Part shown: positions 21,449-34,000 of the stretch, in pieces | How positions within the stretch are numbered: position 1 is the stretch's first letter | How the letters are laid out: each line of letters begins with the position of its first letter | Origin: Pseudocercospora fijiensis CIRAD86 | Lineage: Eukaryota; Ascomycota; Dothideomycetes; Mycosphaerellales; Mycosphaerellaceae | Direction of reading: 5' to 3' | Length of the DNA: 64,000 bases | Assembly: GCF_000340215.1 (NCBI RefSeq) | Contig: NW_006921532.1 | Span: forward strand, 277,844-341,843 | Notes under the pieces: model-generated | The model's input: only the letters and a program-made list of their open reading frames with translations | What the model was told of the DNA's origin: nothing | Databases searched by the model: none | Made by a program: the position numbers and the translations under genes

Positions 21449-22852
21449 TAATTCCGCTATATCCGTATCTTAGGGGCTAATAATACATTATTAGTGCTAC
21501 CCCTTATTACAATAGCCGGCTTATTACGAAACAATAATAATAACAACCGCGGCGCCGCTAGTAGCGCTAGCAAAAACAATACTAGTAGTATAGCACCTAC
21601 TAAAGTGCCTACTAAAGCACCTGCTAAAGGGCCCGCTACTAAGCCTACTAAAGAACCTATAATTCTAGGTAACGACCTAGAATTGCCTATCGACGACATT
21701 CTTAACAATATTGTTAATCGTCGATATAGCTAACTAGCCTTTAGTCCTTAACTAGTAGGGAGACTTTAAGAAGCTACCTAAAACAGGCTTACTGCCCTAC
21801 GTTAAGAATAGTAGCTAAAGGATAACCTCCTCGAGCTCCGTCGCCTTTAGGAAGCCCTAACGACTACTACTAAACCTATAGCAGGACCTTCTTTACTACC
21901 TATCTAAAAGAAGGATACTAAACTTAAGGACTATACCGTATTTAACGGCTCTAGTCGCAAGCAATATAATAACTACATACGTAATTATAAGCTTAACTAA
22001 CGAAATATACCGAGGGCTCTTCTAGACGACTATTTATTAGTTGTCTACGCTATATAGTACATTAATAGCGACCTAAAGCGCATATAGGATAACTATTTCG
22101 ACTCCCTTAATAACTAGACTGCTGTTTAGTAGCAGACCTATAAAACTATTATACTAGATACCCTTAGAAACCCTATACTAAGGCAATAACATACTTAGGA
22201 TCTATATCTTCGAGCTAAATAGAAGACTAATCAATCGGCTCGCTTATTTAAGGCCTATTTAAAGACCCTCGAGGATAACCTTCCGGCTAAGGCTAATTCT
22301 ATATAGATCTCTAAAATACGCCCTAAGCTTAGGTAGGAGCTTATTCTCGAATTGGACCGCCGCCGTATATTTAAATAGGCTAACCTAATATGTATTTAAT
22401 TTATAGTCGAGGTAGAAATAGCTAAACGAGCTGTTTAACTCTAACGAAGACTAGAATCGAGGATCCGACTAACTAGTACTAACCGTAGTAACCGTAGTAG
22501 CCGCGGGGGAAGCTAAGGTTCCTACTATAATAACAATACTAATAATAGAAACAGTAACGACCGTAGAAGAGGCCGTAGCCGGCGGCTATATAGAGGGGGC
22601 CGCGATAGGGGCCGTAGAAGGGGCTCGTATCCCTATAGTACTAATCGCTTAACTAACAATAGTAGCAATAGCGGCTATAGCAACCCCCTAACTAGATTAA
22701 AGTGCTTTAATTGTAATAGTACTAGCTATCTACTAGGCTAATGCGACAAACCTAAGGACTAGGCCCGAATTAACCGTACTACCGCTAAGTACCGAAAGCA
22801 CCTCTTAGCCGCTAACGCTATCCCTATAGACTAACCTTCGAAAAAAGAGTAA
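21449..22852 (+). pseudogene. gag: gag of element C, RIP-inactivated
   Basis: The leader of C resumes at 21449 and the gag frame can be followed from about 21494 to TAA 22850-22852. An N-terminal Asn/Thr/Pro/Ala-rich linker (21530-21670) precedes a capsid-like segment (21930-22450). An Arg/Gly-rich basic stretch (22500-22620) and a zinc knuckle at 22703-22744 follow. In the knuckle the fixed His is Tyr (TAT), the change RIP makes from CAY. A hydrophobic open frame on the other strand (21457-21708) overlaps it but is a low-complexity shadow. Confidence 0.8.
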
Positions 22853-25800
22853 GCGCCGCACTAACTATTAGCCTTATACGGCGTAAAACTATCGATATTA
22901 TGCTAGCTATTATACGTACCTATCTTATATAGGATATATATAGAGATAACTATAAGACTAAGGTTATACTAGATCTAGGAAATTCAGTTAGTGCCCTTAT
23001 TAGCTATTGCCTAGCTAAGCAATTAGACCTCCGACAATTGCCTAGAACTAATATACTAACCCTTACTTAGTTTAATAACGCTCGGTACTTAACCTATAGG
23101 GCCTACTATATTCCTATAGTTCTAAAGAACGATCTCGGAAATAAACGCCTACTAGACTTTACTACCTACGTAGTAGATATAGATAACCTATATAGGGGAG
23201 CTACTATTGTTATTAGCAACCCTGTTCTTAAGTACTATACTGTAGTTATAGACTTAGGCAGTTAATAATAGCGATTTAGAATCGCTAGGAGAGAGGATAT
23301 TAAACATATCGATATTAGCGAGTGTCCTAATAATATTAGGGTCCTGTTTATTAGCAACCTTATACTAACCCCCGCCTTAGCTAATCTAACTACCGACCTA
23401 CTCGGTAGTAATAACGATGAACCTATGCCCCCTAATAGTATAGACCCTAAACAGCTTAAGTATATTAAAGGACGGAAACTAATACTACTACTACTACTAG
23501 CAGTAATAGTATAGGCTACCGAGGGTAATATAACCTATAGCAATATAGGCAGCTATGTTTAGTATAATAGGATAACAAGACGGTTGCTTAGGCTAATAAC
23601 TAGAGCCCTACAATATAGGCATTGTAGAAGTGTAATATAAACAATATACTATACGAGGTTAGTGCCCTATCTACGATGTAGAAGGAGGCCTCTTATATAG
23701 GCTTAAAACTCAGCCTAGGTGTGTAGGGCCGGTTACTAGCTAATAATATACTAGAGCCTATTCGAGAAACCTACATTAATGTATTTAAACACTACCTAGC
23801 ATCGACATTGCCTATATTTAAAGAGACGGATTATAAGATTAATATTATAGAGGGCAAGGAGGTTCCTTTTAGACTACTCTACAACCTTAGTAAGCGCGAG
23901 CTTGCTATATTGCGTAAGTATCTAGAGGAAAACCTAGCTAATAGCCGGATACGGTATAGTAATAGCCCTACTAGCGCCCCTATCCTATTCGTACTAAAGA
24001 AGGATAGTAGCCTACGCCTATATATCGACTATCGTAGGCTTAATACTGTTACTATTAAAGACCGCTATCTACTCCCTCTTATTAATAAGACCCTCGATCG
24101 CCTTTCTAGGGCCTACTTCTATACTATACTAGACATTAAGGATGCGTACTATCGTATCTGTATTCGCAAGGGCGACGAATAGAAGACGGCCTTCCGTACT
24201 CGCTATAGCTATTTCGAGTACTTAGTTATACTATTCGGCTTAGCTAATGCCCCTATAATATTCTAGTCCTATATTAATCGGGCCCTTTCGGGCCTATTAG
24301 ACTATCTCTATATAGTTTACCTAGATAACATCCTAGTTTATATATATTTACCTAATATTATAGAATACTAGGCCGTAGTGCGTAAGGTCCTCGACCGCCT
24401 ACGAGCCTATAGACTATATTACAAACCTTCTAAATACACCTTTGCTACTAAAGAGGTATTATTCCTTAGCTTCCTTATTTCAACCGAGGGTATTAAGGCT
24501 AATCCTAACCGGATTAAAACAATTACTAAATAGCCTGTTCCTACGTCTATTAAGGAGCTTTAATTATTCTTAGGTTTTACTAACTTCTACCGTCGGTTTA
24601 TTAAGGGTTATTCGAGGCATATAATACTACTAACTAAACTTACTAAAACCAAGGCTAATCTATCTAGAGAGTTTAGATAGACTAATAAGATATAAGCCGC
24701 TTTTAACGGTCTAAAGAGACGATTTACTAAAGTCCCCTTATTATACTATTTCGTACTAAGTAAGCAGATCCGAATTAAGACTAACGCTTTATAGTTCGCT
24801 ATATCGGCTATTATATTATAGCAATTAGATAATAACTATTACTAGCACCCGATTGCCTTCTTTTTACGAAAGATAATCGATATAGAACGTCGATATAAGA
24901 CCTACGAGTAAGAGCTCTTAGCAATCGTAGAAGCCTTTAAGTATTAGCGCTACTATCTCGATAGTACTTAGTATACAATTTAGGTCTATACGGACTATAA
25001 CAACCTCCGTAGAATTACGAAGGTTACTAGGGTTATAGGTCGATAGGCTAGATAGGCCGTCTACCTCGCTAGGTTCGATTTTAATATATTATATTAGCTA
25101 GGCGTAAGCAACCCTACTAATAGCCTATCGAGGCGGCCTAATTACGATAGCGAGACTTAGCAATCTATTAATTTATTGTTTCTAACCCTATAGTATAAGA
25201 TTGCTATAGCCCGTATTGTTAATAAGCAAGTGTAGGATAAGCGGACTTCTAGACCCCGCGGCGGTAATAAGTACTATAGCGGAGTTGTCGTTCTTCTAGT
25301 ACGCGTTAGAAAGGACGTAGATCGCTCGAGCTATAATAACTCGATTAAAGACATTGCTATCTATAGCAATAGCCTATATAGCGATAGTGCTTTAGAAGAG
25401 GTTGTAGTAGTTCCGGCTACTAGTACTATTAGATATATATAATACGTACCTCGTTCGATAGCGAGGGTGCTATTAAATAACCTTATAAATAGGGATAGTT
25501 AATCGTTTATAGATAAGCTATTACGTACTTAGTAGAGGGACGCCTTTGCTATCGAGCGCATTAATAGGCTTATAAGTAGGCGAGCGACTCGATCTAGTAA
25601 GAGTAATAACAATTAGTCGATCGACAATAAAGGTTACTTAAAGTTTAAGGGCAGATATTATATCCCCGCTAAACAATCGATTAGATAAGAGCTTTTAAAG
25701 AGGCACCACAATAGTAAGCTTGCTAGTTACTATAGTATAGAGAGGTCGCACGAGCTACTATCGCGTATATACTACTAGCTAAATAGTAAGCGGTATATAA

Positions 25801-27060
25801 AAGAATATATATAGACCTGCGTAGTATACTAGCGAGTTAAAGTACTAAAGTACTTACTATTTAGCGAGTTGTCTTTACTTCCTGTTCCTAGGAAGCTATT
25901 TATAGAACTTATAATAGATTTTATTATAGGCCTTCCTCCTACTAAGCGTAGGGGTAGTAAGGATATATATAATACTATCCTTGTTATAGTAGATCGATTT
26001 ACTAAAGGCGCTCGATATATCCCGGCGCGGAAAGACTAGACTGCTATTAATATAGCAGAAGCGCTATAGAGCAACGTCTTCTGTGCCTATTAGGGAACCC
26101 CTAAGGGGATAGTATCTAATCGTAGATCGATACTAACATCTTACTATTAGAGCGAGATTTGCTTATAGCTAAGACTAAAGCATCGGCTATTAATAGCCTT
26201 CTATCTATAGACTAACGGTTAAACTAAGAGGCAGAATGCTGCCCTATAGTAGTATCTACGTAGTTACATTAACGAGAACCCTAACGACTAGGTCAACCTC
26301 CTATAACTAGCTAAATTTGTATATAATAATAGTATCTACTTATCTACTAAGGTGTTACTATATATAGCTATAATAGGCTAGAACGCTACTATACTACAAG
26401 ACCCCCTACCGCTCGAGGCCGAGCGTAAGGAAAGGGAAGCGCGTTAAGTATTAATACCTAAGACACTAGCGGCTATTAAGAGGGTTTAAAAGATGCGGGA
26501 AATTTACGCTAAGTTAGCTAATAAACTAGCAAAGGCCTAGGTATATTAGAAGGCCTACTATAACAAACACTATACGCTAATAACTTTTAAGCAAGGCGAT
26601 ATAGTTATACTAAGTACTAAGAACCTCCGTATCCGCAAACACCTATTACCTAATAGTAAAACAAGACCTAAGCTCGCACCGAGATACATTAGCCTATTCC
26701 GCATTCGAGAAGTTAAGGGCTCTTCTATATAGGCCTATTAGTTATAGCTTCTACCCTATTATACTATCTATAATACCTTCTATATATCCCTCTTTAAACT
26801 ATACTACTAGCGCGAAGGCGATAAAGCGCCTACTAAGTTAGAAGAAGTCTTAGCCGATAGTAAAGAGCTATAGTCTATAGAACGCATCCTATAGTATCGG
26901 ACTAGGAAAGGTAAGAAGGAGTACCTATTAAGATAGTAAGGCTATTTGCCTAAATAGGACTCGTAGGAGGCTAAAGACTCTTTTAAAGATATAACTAAGT
27001 TGTTAGATAAGTATTAGACTAGTATAAAGAACAAGAAGAAGGCTAAGGGCCTATAATGCC
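22853..27060 (+). pseudogene. pol: pol of element C (protease, RT, RNase H, integrase, chromodomain), RIP-inactivated and split by a solo LTR
   Basis: In the next frame relative to gag. The protease active-site region is near 22966-23010 (I-L-D-L-G-N-S). The solo LTR 23466-23745 interrupts the protease-RT linker. The RT fingers/palm block 23808-24182 is the only long uninterrupted frame. The catalytic box reads Y-L-D-N (24318-24329), the second Asp lost. RNase H is at 24760-25100. Integrase has its second Asp as Asn (26118-26120) and its Glu as Lys (26226-26228). A chromodomain (26860-27010) keeps the Lys-Glu-Tyr-Leu-Leu and Gly-Tyr core. The ORF stops around 27050-27060. Confidence 0.88.
23466..23745 (-). 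repeat. Family-A solo LTR inside element C
   Basis: Complete LTR of about 280 bp in minus orientation with no internal sequence, flanked by a perfect 4-bp duplication ATAT (23462-23465 and 23746-23749). It is therefore the product of LTR-LTR recombination after a separate family-A insertion. Confidence 0.92.
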
Positions 27061-27069
27061 GCCTAGGAA

Positions 27070-27094
27070 CAATACTACCCCTAGGGTACTATTA
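27070..27094. repeat. 25-bp boundary palindrome, downstream of element C pol
   Basis: CAATACTACCCC, T, AGGGTACTATTA. The same module as in family A but in a different retrotransposon family, 10-20 bp past the end of pol. Confidence 0.85.
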
Positions 27095-28305
27095 GCTAAC
27101 TAATTAGAGGCAAGCAATTGTTAGCAACAAGGACAATAAGACTATACTACTATAGTAAACGCGCACTAAGTATTAATAAGCGCGCTATAACGCGTTAATC
27201 GATTACCTACTCTTCTAAAAGATATCTACCTCTTTACTAACGCGCCCTATAGGTCCCTCTCTTATTCCCTCCTTCTATCGAGGCCTCGAGGCCTAGGCGA
27301 TTAGCGAGGACGACGCGCGTACGCGCAAATAGTAATAATAATAATAATAGTAACGGCGTCGCGCCTATACTAAAGGGCGGTACGGCTAGCGCGGCTATAT
27401 TAGTAATAGTATTATAGGATATATTACTATTCGAAGAAGGAAGACGACGCGACTATATCGGTAACGGTATTGCTAATATTATTATTAGTTAAAGAAGGAA
27501 ACCGAAAGCAAGGTAAAGTTAGCGCTAAGACGGCTAGCGCTGCTATTATTAATATTACCTAGTTGCTACTATTGTTAACCTTACCTATATTAAAACTTTA
27601 AGGCCGAGTTAAAACTTTAAGCCGCCTAAAAGATTAAGCGACTAATAGACTAACTAAAAGCAAAAACTATAGAGCTAAGCTAGCCGGGGTCGATCTTGCG
27701 GATAATAGGTTACTCCTCGATCTATCTAACCCTTTAAGCGAGGCGAACCTCTACTACTACACTTATAATAGCCTTTACCTATAGAAACTAGAAGAACTAA
27801 GTTTTTTAAAAAGATATAATTAGTTAATACTTAAAGGCTATCAAACCTAACTAATTAGGGCTAGTAAAACTACGATAGTAAATAATAGCCCTCGTAATAA
27901 TAAGAGCAACCCTCGGAACGGACAAACCCTCGGAGCGGACATTTCTAGGTCTTTTAGAGTAGACGCAAAGAACTCGGAACGATATTACTTAGAGCGGAGG
28001 TAGGGCTGTAATACCTCGTACGTCTACCTATTATAGTAGGGAAGACGCGCCTATATTATAATTAGTCGATAGCCCTTAATTCTTATAGCTCTATATCCCT
28101 TTACTTTATTATATATAAGGATAGCGCAGCTAGAGTTAGACATTGTATTAGAAGGTAAGGTTTGATATAGTTACATATTCGGTAGTTATACGTTTAATTT
28201 AGCGCGGACTAAGCGGCTTATTAGACCTACTAAGTTAGTAGCAATAGAGGTTAAGACTAGAATAAAGACCGGCTACGAGGGCGCGGCCTTTAGAAGGAAA
28301 GCGTA
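27095..28305 (+). other. 3' non-coding region of element C
   Basis: 1.2 kb with no assignable ORF. It contains a 14-bp perfect palindrome AGGCCTCGAGGCCT (27281-27294), a second GCGCGTACGCGC (27315-27326), a TAA/TAG-rich microsatellite (about 27330-27350) and repeated segments rich in CGGCGC. A minus-strand frame starting at ATG near 28148 could encode a small Cys-containing peptide, but support is weak. It ends with the purine-rich AGAAGGAAAGCG tract before the LTR. Confidence 0.6.
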
Positions 28306-28503
28306 TATTAGGACTAAAGAGGTTATATGTAATTAGTATATAACCGGGCTCGAGTAAAGCTATAGTCTCGATGTCTTAGGTAGGGCTTAGCGCTTAGTAG
28401 TAGGCTAACTAGCCTACCTTCCTCCTTCTCCTCCTAGTTCTCTATCGAATACTACTCGTACCTACTACTACCCTATCTACCTACTAATATAACCCTTCTT
28501 ATA
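28306..28503 (+). repeat. 3' LTR of element C (198 bp)
   Basis: Matches 8765-8962 with transition differences only. Followed by TTAGG. Confidence 0.92.
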
Positions 28504-28508
28504 TTAGG

Positions 28509-31051
28509 TAAGGCTGCCTTACCTCTCTCCTCTTTAAAGAGTCGCTTCTACTTACTATACTCTTTAGGAATATCTAGGTCCGAGATTCTAGTTTTATTCT
28601 TCGATAGCGTATAACTTCTATCCTTCCCGTAATTATTATTATAACCCTCCTAACCTAATAGCGGTATCGATCTAGGTTGAATACGGTTCTCCGTAATTCC
28701 TATCGACGTAAACGTCTTATAAGTCGCTCTACGCTTATTAATCTTATCTGTCTACGAACGCTACTACTATATAGGTTAAATGCCGATTATATAGTCGTAT
28801 TCCTTAAATATAAGTACTCCTCTTTTCTAGTCTACGGTTAGGTTATACTTTCTTAACTAAGGTATACCTAATATAATGTTATAACTAGCTATACTAGTAA
28901 TACCTAAGACAATCTCCTCGTAGTGCTGTTAGACAGCTAGTAGTAACGGTATCGTCTCTCGTTCTATACTAGGTAGCGGTAACCTATCTACTACTATAAG
29001 TTTATACGCTCCTTCTCTTCTACTTTAGGTTGCGATCCCTCGGCTTTTAACGAATAATTCGGAGGCAAAGTTCCCGCTCGCTCCGGAATCTATTAATATA
29101 CTCGTCGGGTGCCCGTTAACGATAACTTTTATACGGAAGACTGCTATTAATGCTTAAGCGCTTTCGGTATTAAGGAACTCTCTTAGAACGCTCTAATCTA
29201 GAGAGTTAGTCCGTTTCCCGACTAATTAGTAGCCTAACGTTGTTCTAACTAGCTACGGATCCGTAGTCCTACCGTTCGTACTTCTTCGGTATATAATTTT
29301 TCTTCGAGGGTATCGTTATATACATCCCGTCCTTGCGCTACTATAGCCTTTCGGTATTGCTAATTTAATCGCTAGACCGTCTAACGTATCTCTTAAGTAA
29401 TAATCGTCCTCTCGTCGGACAGGACGTATCCGTAGGGAGTAATTATACTTCCTATCGGTACTCGCTCCGTAATGAAGTTATAGTACGTGTAGTCTGTAGG
29501 TATCTAGGGGTAATTCTAGAATTTTGCCTATAAGCTTATCTAGAAATAATCAAATTAGATAGGATCGACCTTCCGTTACCTATTAACCTTTAGAAACATT
29601 TCCTTGTATTTACGTACTAGATATAAGGCGATTGTTCGCGCTGCTATAGGTATATCTATTATAAACGTAAGGATCGTATCGTCGTTAATCCCGAATTCGT
29701 CTTTACTTTCTTTATTCGTAGTTTCTTCTTCGGTATCTAGACTTCCTTCTAAATCTTCTTGCTATTCCTTCTCTTACTAAGGGGACTCCGGTACTTCTAG
29801 GATAGCTCCTAACTCCTCCCTAGGAGGGAATAAAGCTTCCGGATCTCGGTTTTCTTTATCGTCGGTATCTAAGCAAGATTTATTAATCGTTTCTTCTTCT
29901 AACTAGGATTTCGTATCTTCTCGTATAAGTCGCCTAATATAAGGGAAGAATCCTACTTCTATTTTAGTAGAATAATAAATTTAGTATTAGTCGTCGTAAT
30001 AGAATCTCTAGTAAAGGGTTCTATATACAGGTTCTTATCGTCGTGCTATTATATAGATTTGTCGTAGCTCTTTCCTTACGACCTCTACGTAGGTCCTCGG
30101 CGCGTTATTAATAGAGTATAGCTCTACTATTATTCGGTAGCCTTCTCTACCCGAGTCCTTTCGTTATATTATATTAAACTATTCGCGTCGCACTATATTC
30201 TTACTACGGCAGTTCTATACTATATAGCCTTCCTTACTATATATATAGTAAGTTAATCTTCCTACTTTCTTAGGCGAACTCTTGCCCTTTCTTCCTTTAA
30301 ATACTCGACCCTTCTAGGTAGCGTCTAGCTCTATTAGTTGCGCGCTATAGTAGTTGTTCCCCTTTAGTTTATCGTAGGTACTATAGTTTCGCCTACTATT
30401 GTATCTAGGAGTATAACTAGCTTTTCTAGAAGTCTTAGAATCGTAGCGTCGTTCTAAAGCTCGTTTATAGAGCCTATCGTCGAGATCGATCGTAACCTTA
30501 ATTAATATTCCTATATTATCTATTTTTCTACTATCGCGCATAAGCTCGTCCTTAACGTTGTCCTTAAGACCTCGCCGATATATTATTATAAGAGCTTCGT
30601 CGTCCTAATTCGTAAGTTAGGCGTATTCCTAGAATTTAGCGGCGTAATCGGTATATAACCCTTTCTAAGTTAAGTGTTAGATAACCCTAACTACGGTAGC
30701 AACCTCGTTAGAAAATCCGAAGACCTTCTTTATCGTACGCTTAAGATATTCGTAGCTTACGAAGATTCTATTCGAGTAGTCGGTCCCGTTACTATCTAGA
30801 TAGGTCCTAAGAAATAGTTTAACCTAATACTAAGCCCTGCCTCGTATAAACGTCGTTACGAAGACTAGCTTTAAGTTATCTTAAACCTAGTTAAATATAA
30901 AATATATATCTATCTAGCTAACCTAGGTATCGAACTTGTCTCGGTCGCTATAATAAAAGTCTAGCTTTCCGATCTTAAGGGAATCGTTTCTAGTATAGGT
31001 TCCTAGTCTAAAATATAACAACTTAACAAAAGTTAGGGCCCCTTTAGGCAT
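28509..31051 (-). pseudogene. gag-pol: gag, protease and RT N-terminus of chromovirus B, RIP-inactivated
   Basis: Starts at a surviving ATG (31051 leftwards) and reads M-P-K-G-A-L. The capsid region is at 30900-30330. A clean stretch (30541-30314) encodes a Lys/Arg-rich segment ending with the E-L-D-A-T motif typical of Gypsy gag. The zinc knuckle at 30209-30250 has three of its four metal ligands turned to Tyr. An acidic linker follows at 29900-29700. The protease has D-S-G-A intact near 29082-29092. The frame then enters the RT lead-in (I-P-K-E-Y and K-R-L-F-K-E-E, 28570-28515) and continues across element C at 8764. Confidence 0.87.
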
Positions 31052-34000
31052 AGTGCGGCTTAAAACGACCGAAAAGCCGACTCTAATTAGTCGGCGGCGA
31101 GGAACTTTAAAATTTCTCGATTCTCGAGCGGTCCGGAGGGCGTAGGAGTCGCGGTATCGACTATAACGCTCCGGCGCCGCGATAGTAGTGTTTCCGAGGC
31201 CGTCTCTGTCGTTTACGCCTAATCCGGCGGCGTTTTTTGCTCGAGGCGGTATTGTTCGCGCCTAATCCGGCGGTATTTGCTCGGAGCGGTAGGCTCGAAA
31301 GGCTTATCCTACGCGTTCCGGATAGCACTACTCGCTATAGGCGTTTTATAGGGTACTTATAGTAGGCGTTAGATAAGGTACTCGCTATAAATAGTTCGAA
31401 TCCTATTTAACTATAGGCGTTTTAGATAGTATTTGCTATAAGCGTTTCGGATAGGACTACTCGCTATAGCTATCTCGGACAGTTACCGCTATAAGCGTTT
31501 CGAATATTACTACTCGCTATAAGCGTTTTTAGTAGTATTTACTATAAGCGTTTCGGATTAGACTTGCTATAAGTATTCTAAATAGGACTTACTATAGGTA
31601 TTTTAGATAGTACTACTTGCTATAAGCGTTCTTAATAGTACTTGCTATTTGCGTTCCGAATTAGACTTACTATACGCGTTCCGGATAAGACTTAGTATAA
31701 GCGTTTCGGATTAGAATTGCTATATAGTGCGTTCTAAATGAAACTTAGTATAGGCGTTATAGACAGTAGTACTAACTGTTAGCGCTCCGGATTAGAGTTA
31801 TTAGACTTACTATACGCGTTCTAAATAGTACCCAGTATTATAAGCGTTCTGAATTAGACCTATTATAGGCGTTATAGATAATAGTTAGCTTATCCTACGC
31901 GTTCCGGATAGTACTACTCGCTATAGATATTCTATAGAGTACTCGCTATAGGCGTTATATAGGGTACTCGATATAGATAGTTCGAATGCTATTTAACTAT
32001 AGGCGTTTTAGATAGTATTTGCTATAAGCGTTCCGGATAGTACTACTCGCTATAGGCCTTCCGGATAGTGCTTCGTATAAGTATTTAGTTTCGGATTAGA
32101 CTTAGACTTACTTTATACATTCCGGACAAGACTTTCTGTAGGCGTTTCGGATTAGATCATTAGACTTGCTATACGCGTTCCGGTTTATATAGGACGAACT
32201 ATACTAAGCGTTTAAAATAAGGCTTGTCCTACGCGTTCCGGATAGTACTACTCGCTATAGATATCTTAGATAGTTACCGCTATAGGCGTTTCGAATATTA
32301 CTACTCGCTATAGGCGTTTTTAGTAGTATTCACTATAAGCGTTTTGGATATAACTTGCTATAAGTATTCTAAATAGTACTTACTATAGGTATTTTAGAAA
32401 GTACTACTTACTATAAGCGTTCGTAATAGTACTTACTATTACCGTTCTAAATTAGACCTACTATACGCGTTCCGGATAGTACTTACTCTACGCGTTTCGG
32501 ATAAGACTTAGTATAGGCGTTTCGGATTAGAATTGCTATATAGCGCGTTCTAAATAGAACTTAGTATAAGCGTTATAGATAGTAGTACTAACTATTAGCG
32601 CTCCGGATTAGACTTGCTATACGCGTTCCGAATAGTACTTACTAAGTTACTATTATAAACGTTCTAAATCAGACTTTCTATAGGCGTTATAGATAGTAGT
32701 TAGCTTGTCCTACGCGTTCCGGATAGTACTACTCGCTATAGGTATTCTATAGAGTACTCGCTATAGGCGTTTTATAGGGTACTTACGGCCCCTTTAGGCT
32801 TACTACGGCTTAAAATAAGCTAAAAGCCGACTCTACTTAGCTATAGCCGAGGAACTTTAAAATTTCTTAGTTTACGAGCGGTTCGGAGATTATAGGAGTC
32901 GTAGTATATAGTTCGTAAGCGGTTCGGAGATTGTAGGAGTCGTAGTATATATCGTAAGGCTACGATAGTATTATTTCCGATGCTATATCGGTCGTTTATA
33001 CCTAATCCGGCGGTATTTGCTCGAGGCGGTATGCTCGAAAGGCTTAGCCTACGCGTTTCGGATAGTACTACTCGCTATAGATATTCTATAGAGTACTCGC
33101 TATAGGCGTTTTATAAGGTACTCGCAGTAGGCGTTATATAAGGTACTCGCTATAAGTAGTTCGAATACTATTTAGTAACTATAGGCGTTTTAGATAGTAT
33201 CTACTATAAGCGTTCTAGAAAGTACTACTCGCTAAAGATATCTCGGATAATTATCGCTATAAGCGTTTCGAATATTACTACTCGCTATAAGCGTTTTTAG
33301 CAGTATTTGCTATAGGCGTTTCGGGCGTTTTAGATTAGACTTACTATAGGTATTCTAAATAGCACTTGCTATAGGTATTTTAGATAGTACTACTTGCTTT
33401 AAGCGTTCTTAGTAGTACTTACTATTACCGTTCCGAATTAGACTTGCTATATACGTTCCGGATAGTACTTACTCTACGCGTTCCGGATAAGACTTAGTAT
33501 AAGCGTTTCGGATTAGAATTGCTATATAGCGCGTTCTAAATAGAACTTAGTATAGGCGTTTTAGATAGTAGTGCTAACTGTTAGCGCTCTAGATTAGACT
33601 TACTATACGCGTTCCGAATAGTACTTACTATTATAAGTGCTCTAAGTTAGCCTTACTATAGGCGTTGTTAGTAACAGTTAGCTTATTCTACGCGTTCCGG
33701 ATAGTACTGCTCGCTATAGATATTCTATAGAGTACTCGCTATAGGCGTTCTATAGGGTACTTAGAGTAGGCGTTATATAGGGTACTCGCTATAGATAGTT
33801 CGAATGCTGTTTAACTATAGGCGTTTTAGATAGTACTTACTATAAGCGTTCCGGATAGTGCTACTCGCTATAGTCTTAGCCTATAGGCCTTCCGGATAGT
33901 GCTTAATATAAGTATTTAGTTTCGGATTAGACTTAGACTTAATTTATACATTCCGGATAAGACTTTCTATAAGCGTTTTAGATTAGACTTAGTATACGCG

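Larger units (their letters stand above)
8765..28503 (+). mobile_element. Chromovirus C (Ty3/Gypsy), hosting copy A1 and a solo LTR
   Basis: 198-bp LTRs (8765-8962 and 28306-28503) flanked by TTAGG (8760-8764 and 28504-28508). Inserted in B pol just upstream of the RT core. Subtracting A1 (9175-21444) and the solo LTR (23466-23745) leaves about 7.2 kb, a normal size. Reads plus: gag with CCHC knuckle, protease, RT, RNase H, integrase, chromodomain. A purine tract precedes the right LTR. Confidence 0.93.

Noticed and set aside
21457..21708. Minus-strand hydrophobic frame of 83 codons
   Set aside because: It is the complement of the low-complexity Asn/Pro/Thr/Ala linker of element C gag; Leu/Ala/Gly richness follows from that composition.
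22830..22860. A-rich gag/pol junction of element C as a programmed frameshift site
   Set aside because: The A-run does not form a canonical slippery heptamer in the gag frame, and RIP prevents reliable reading of the original sequence.
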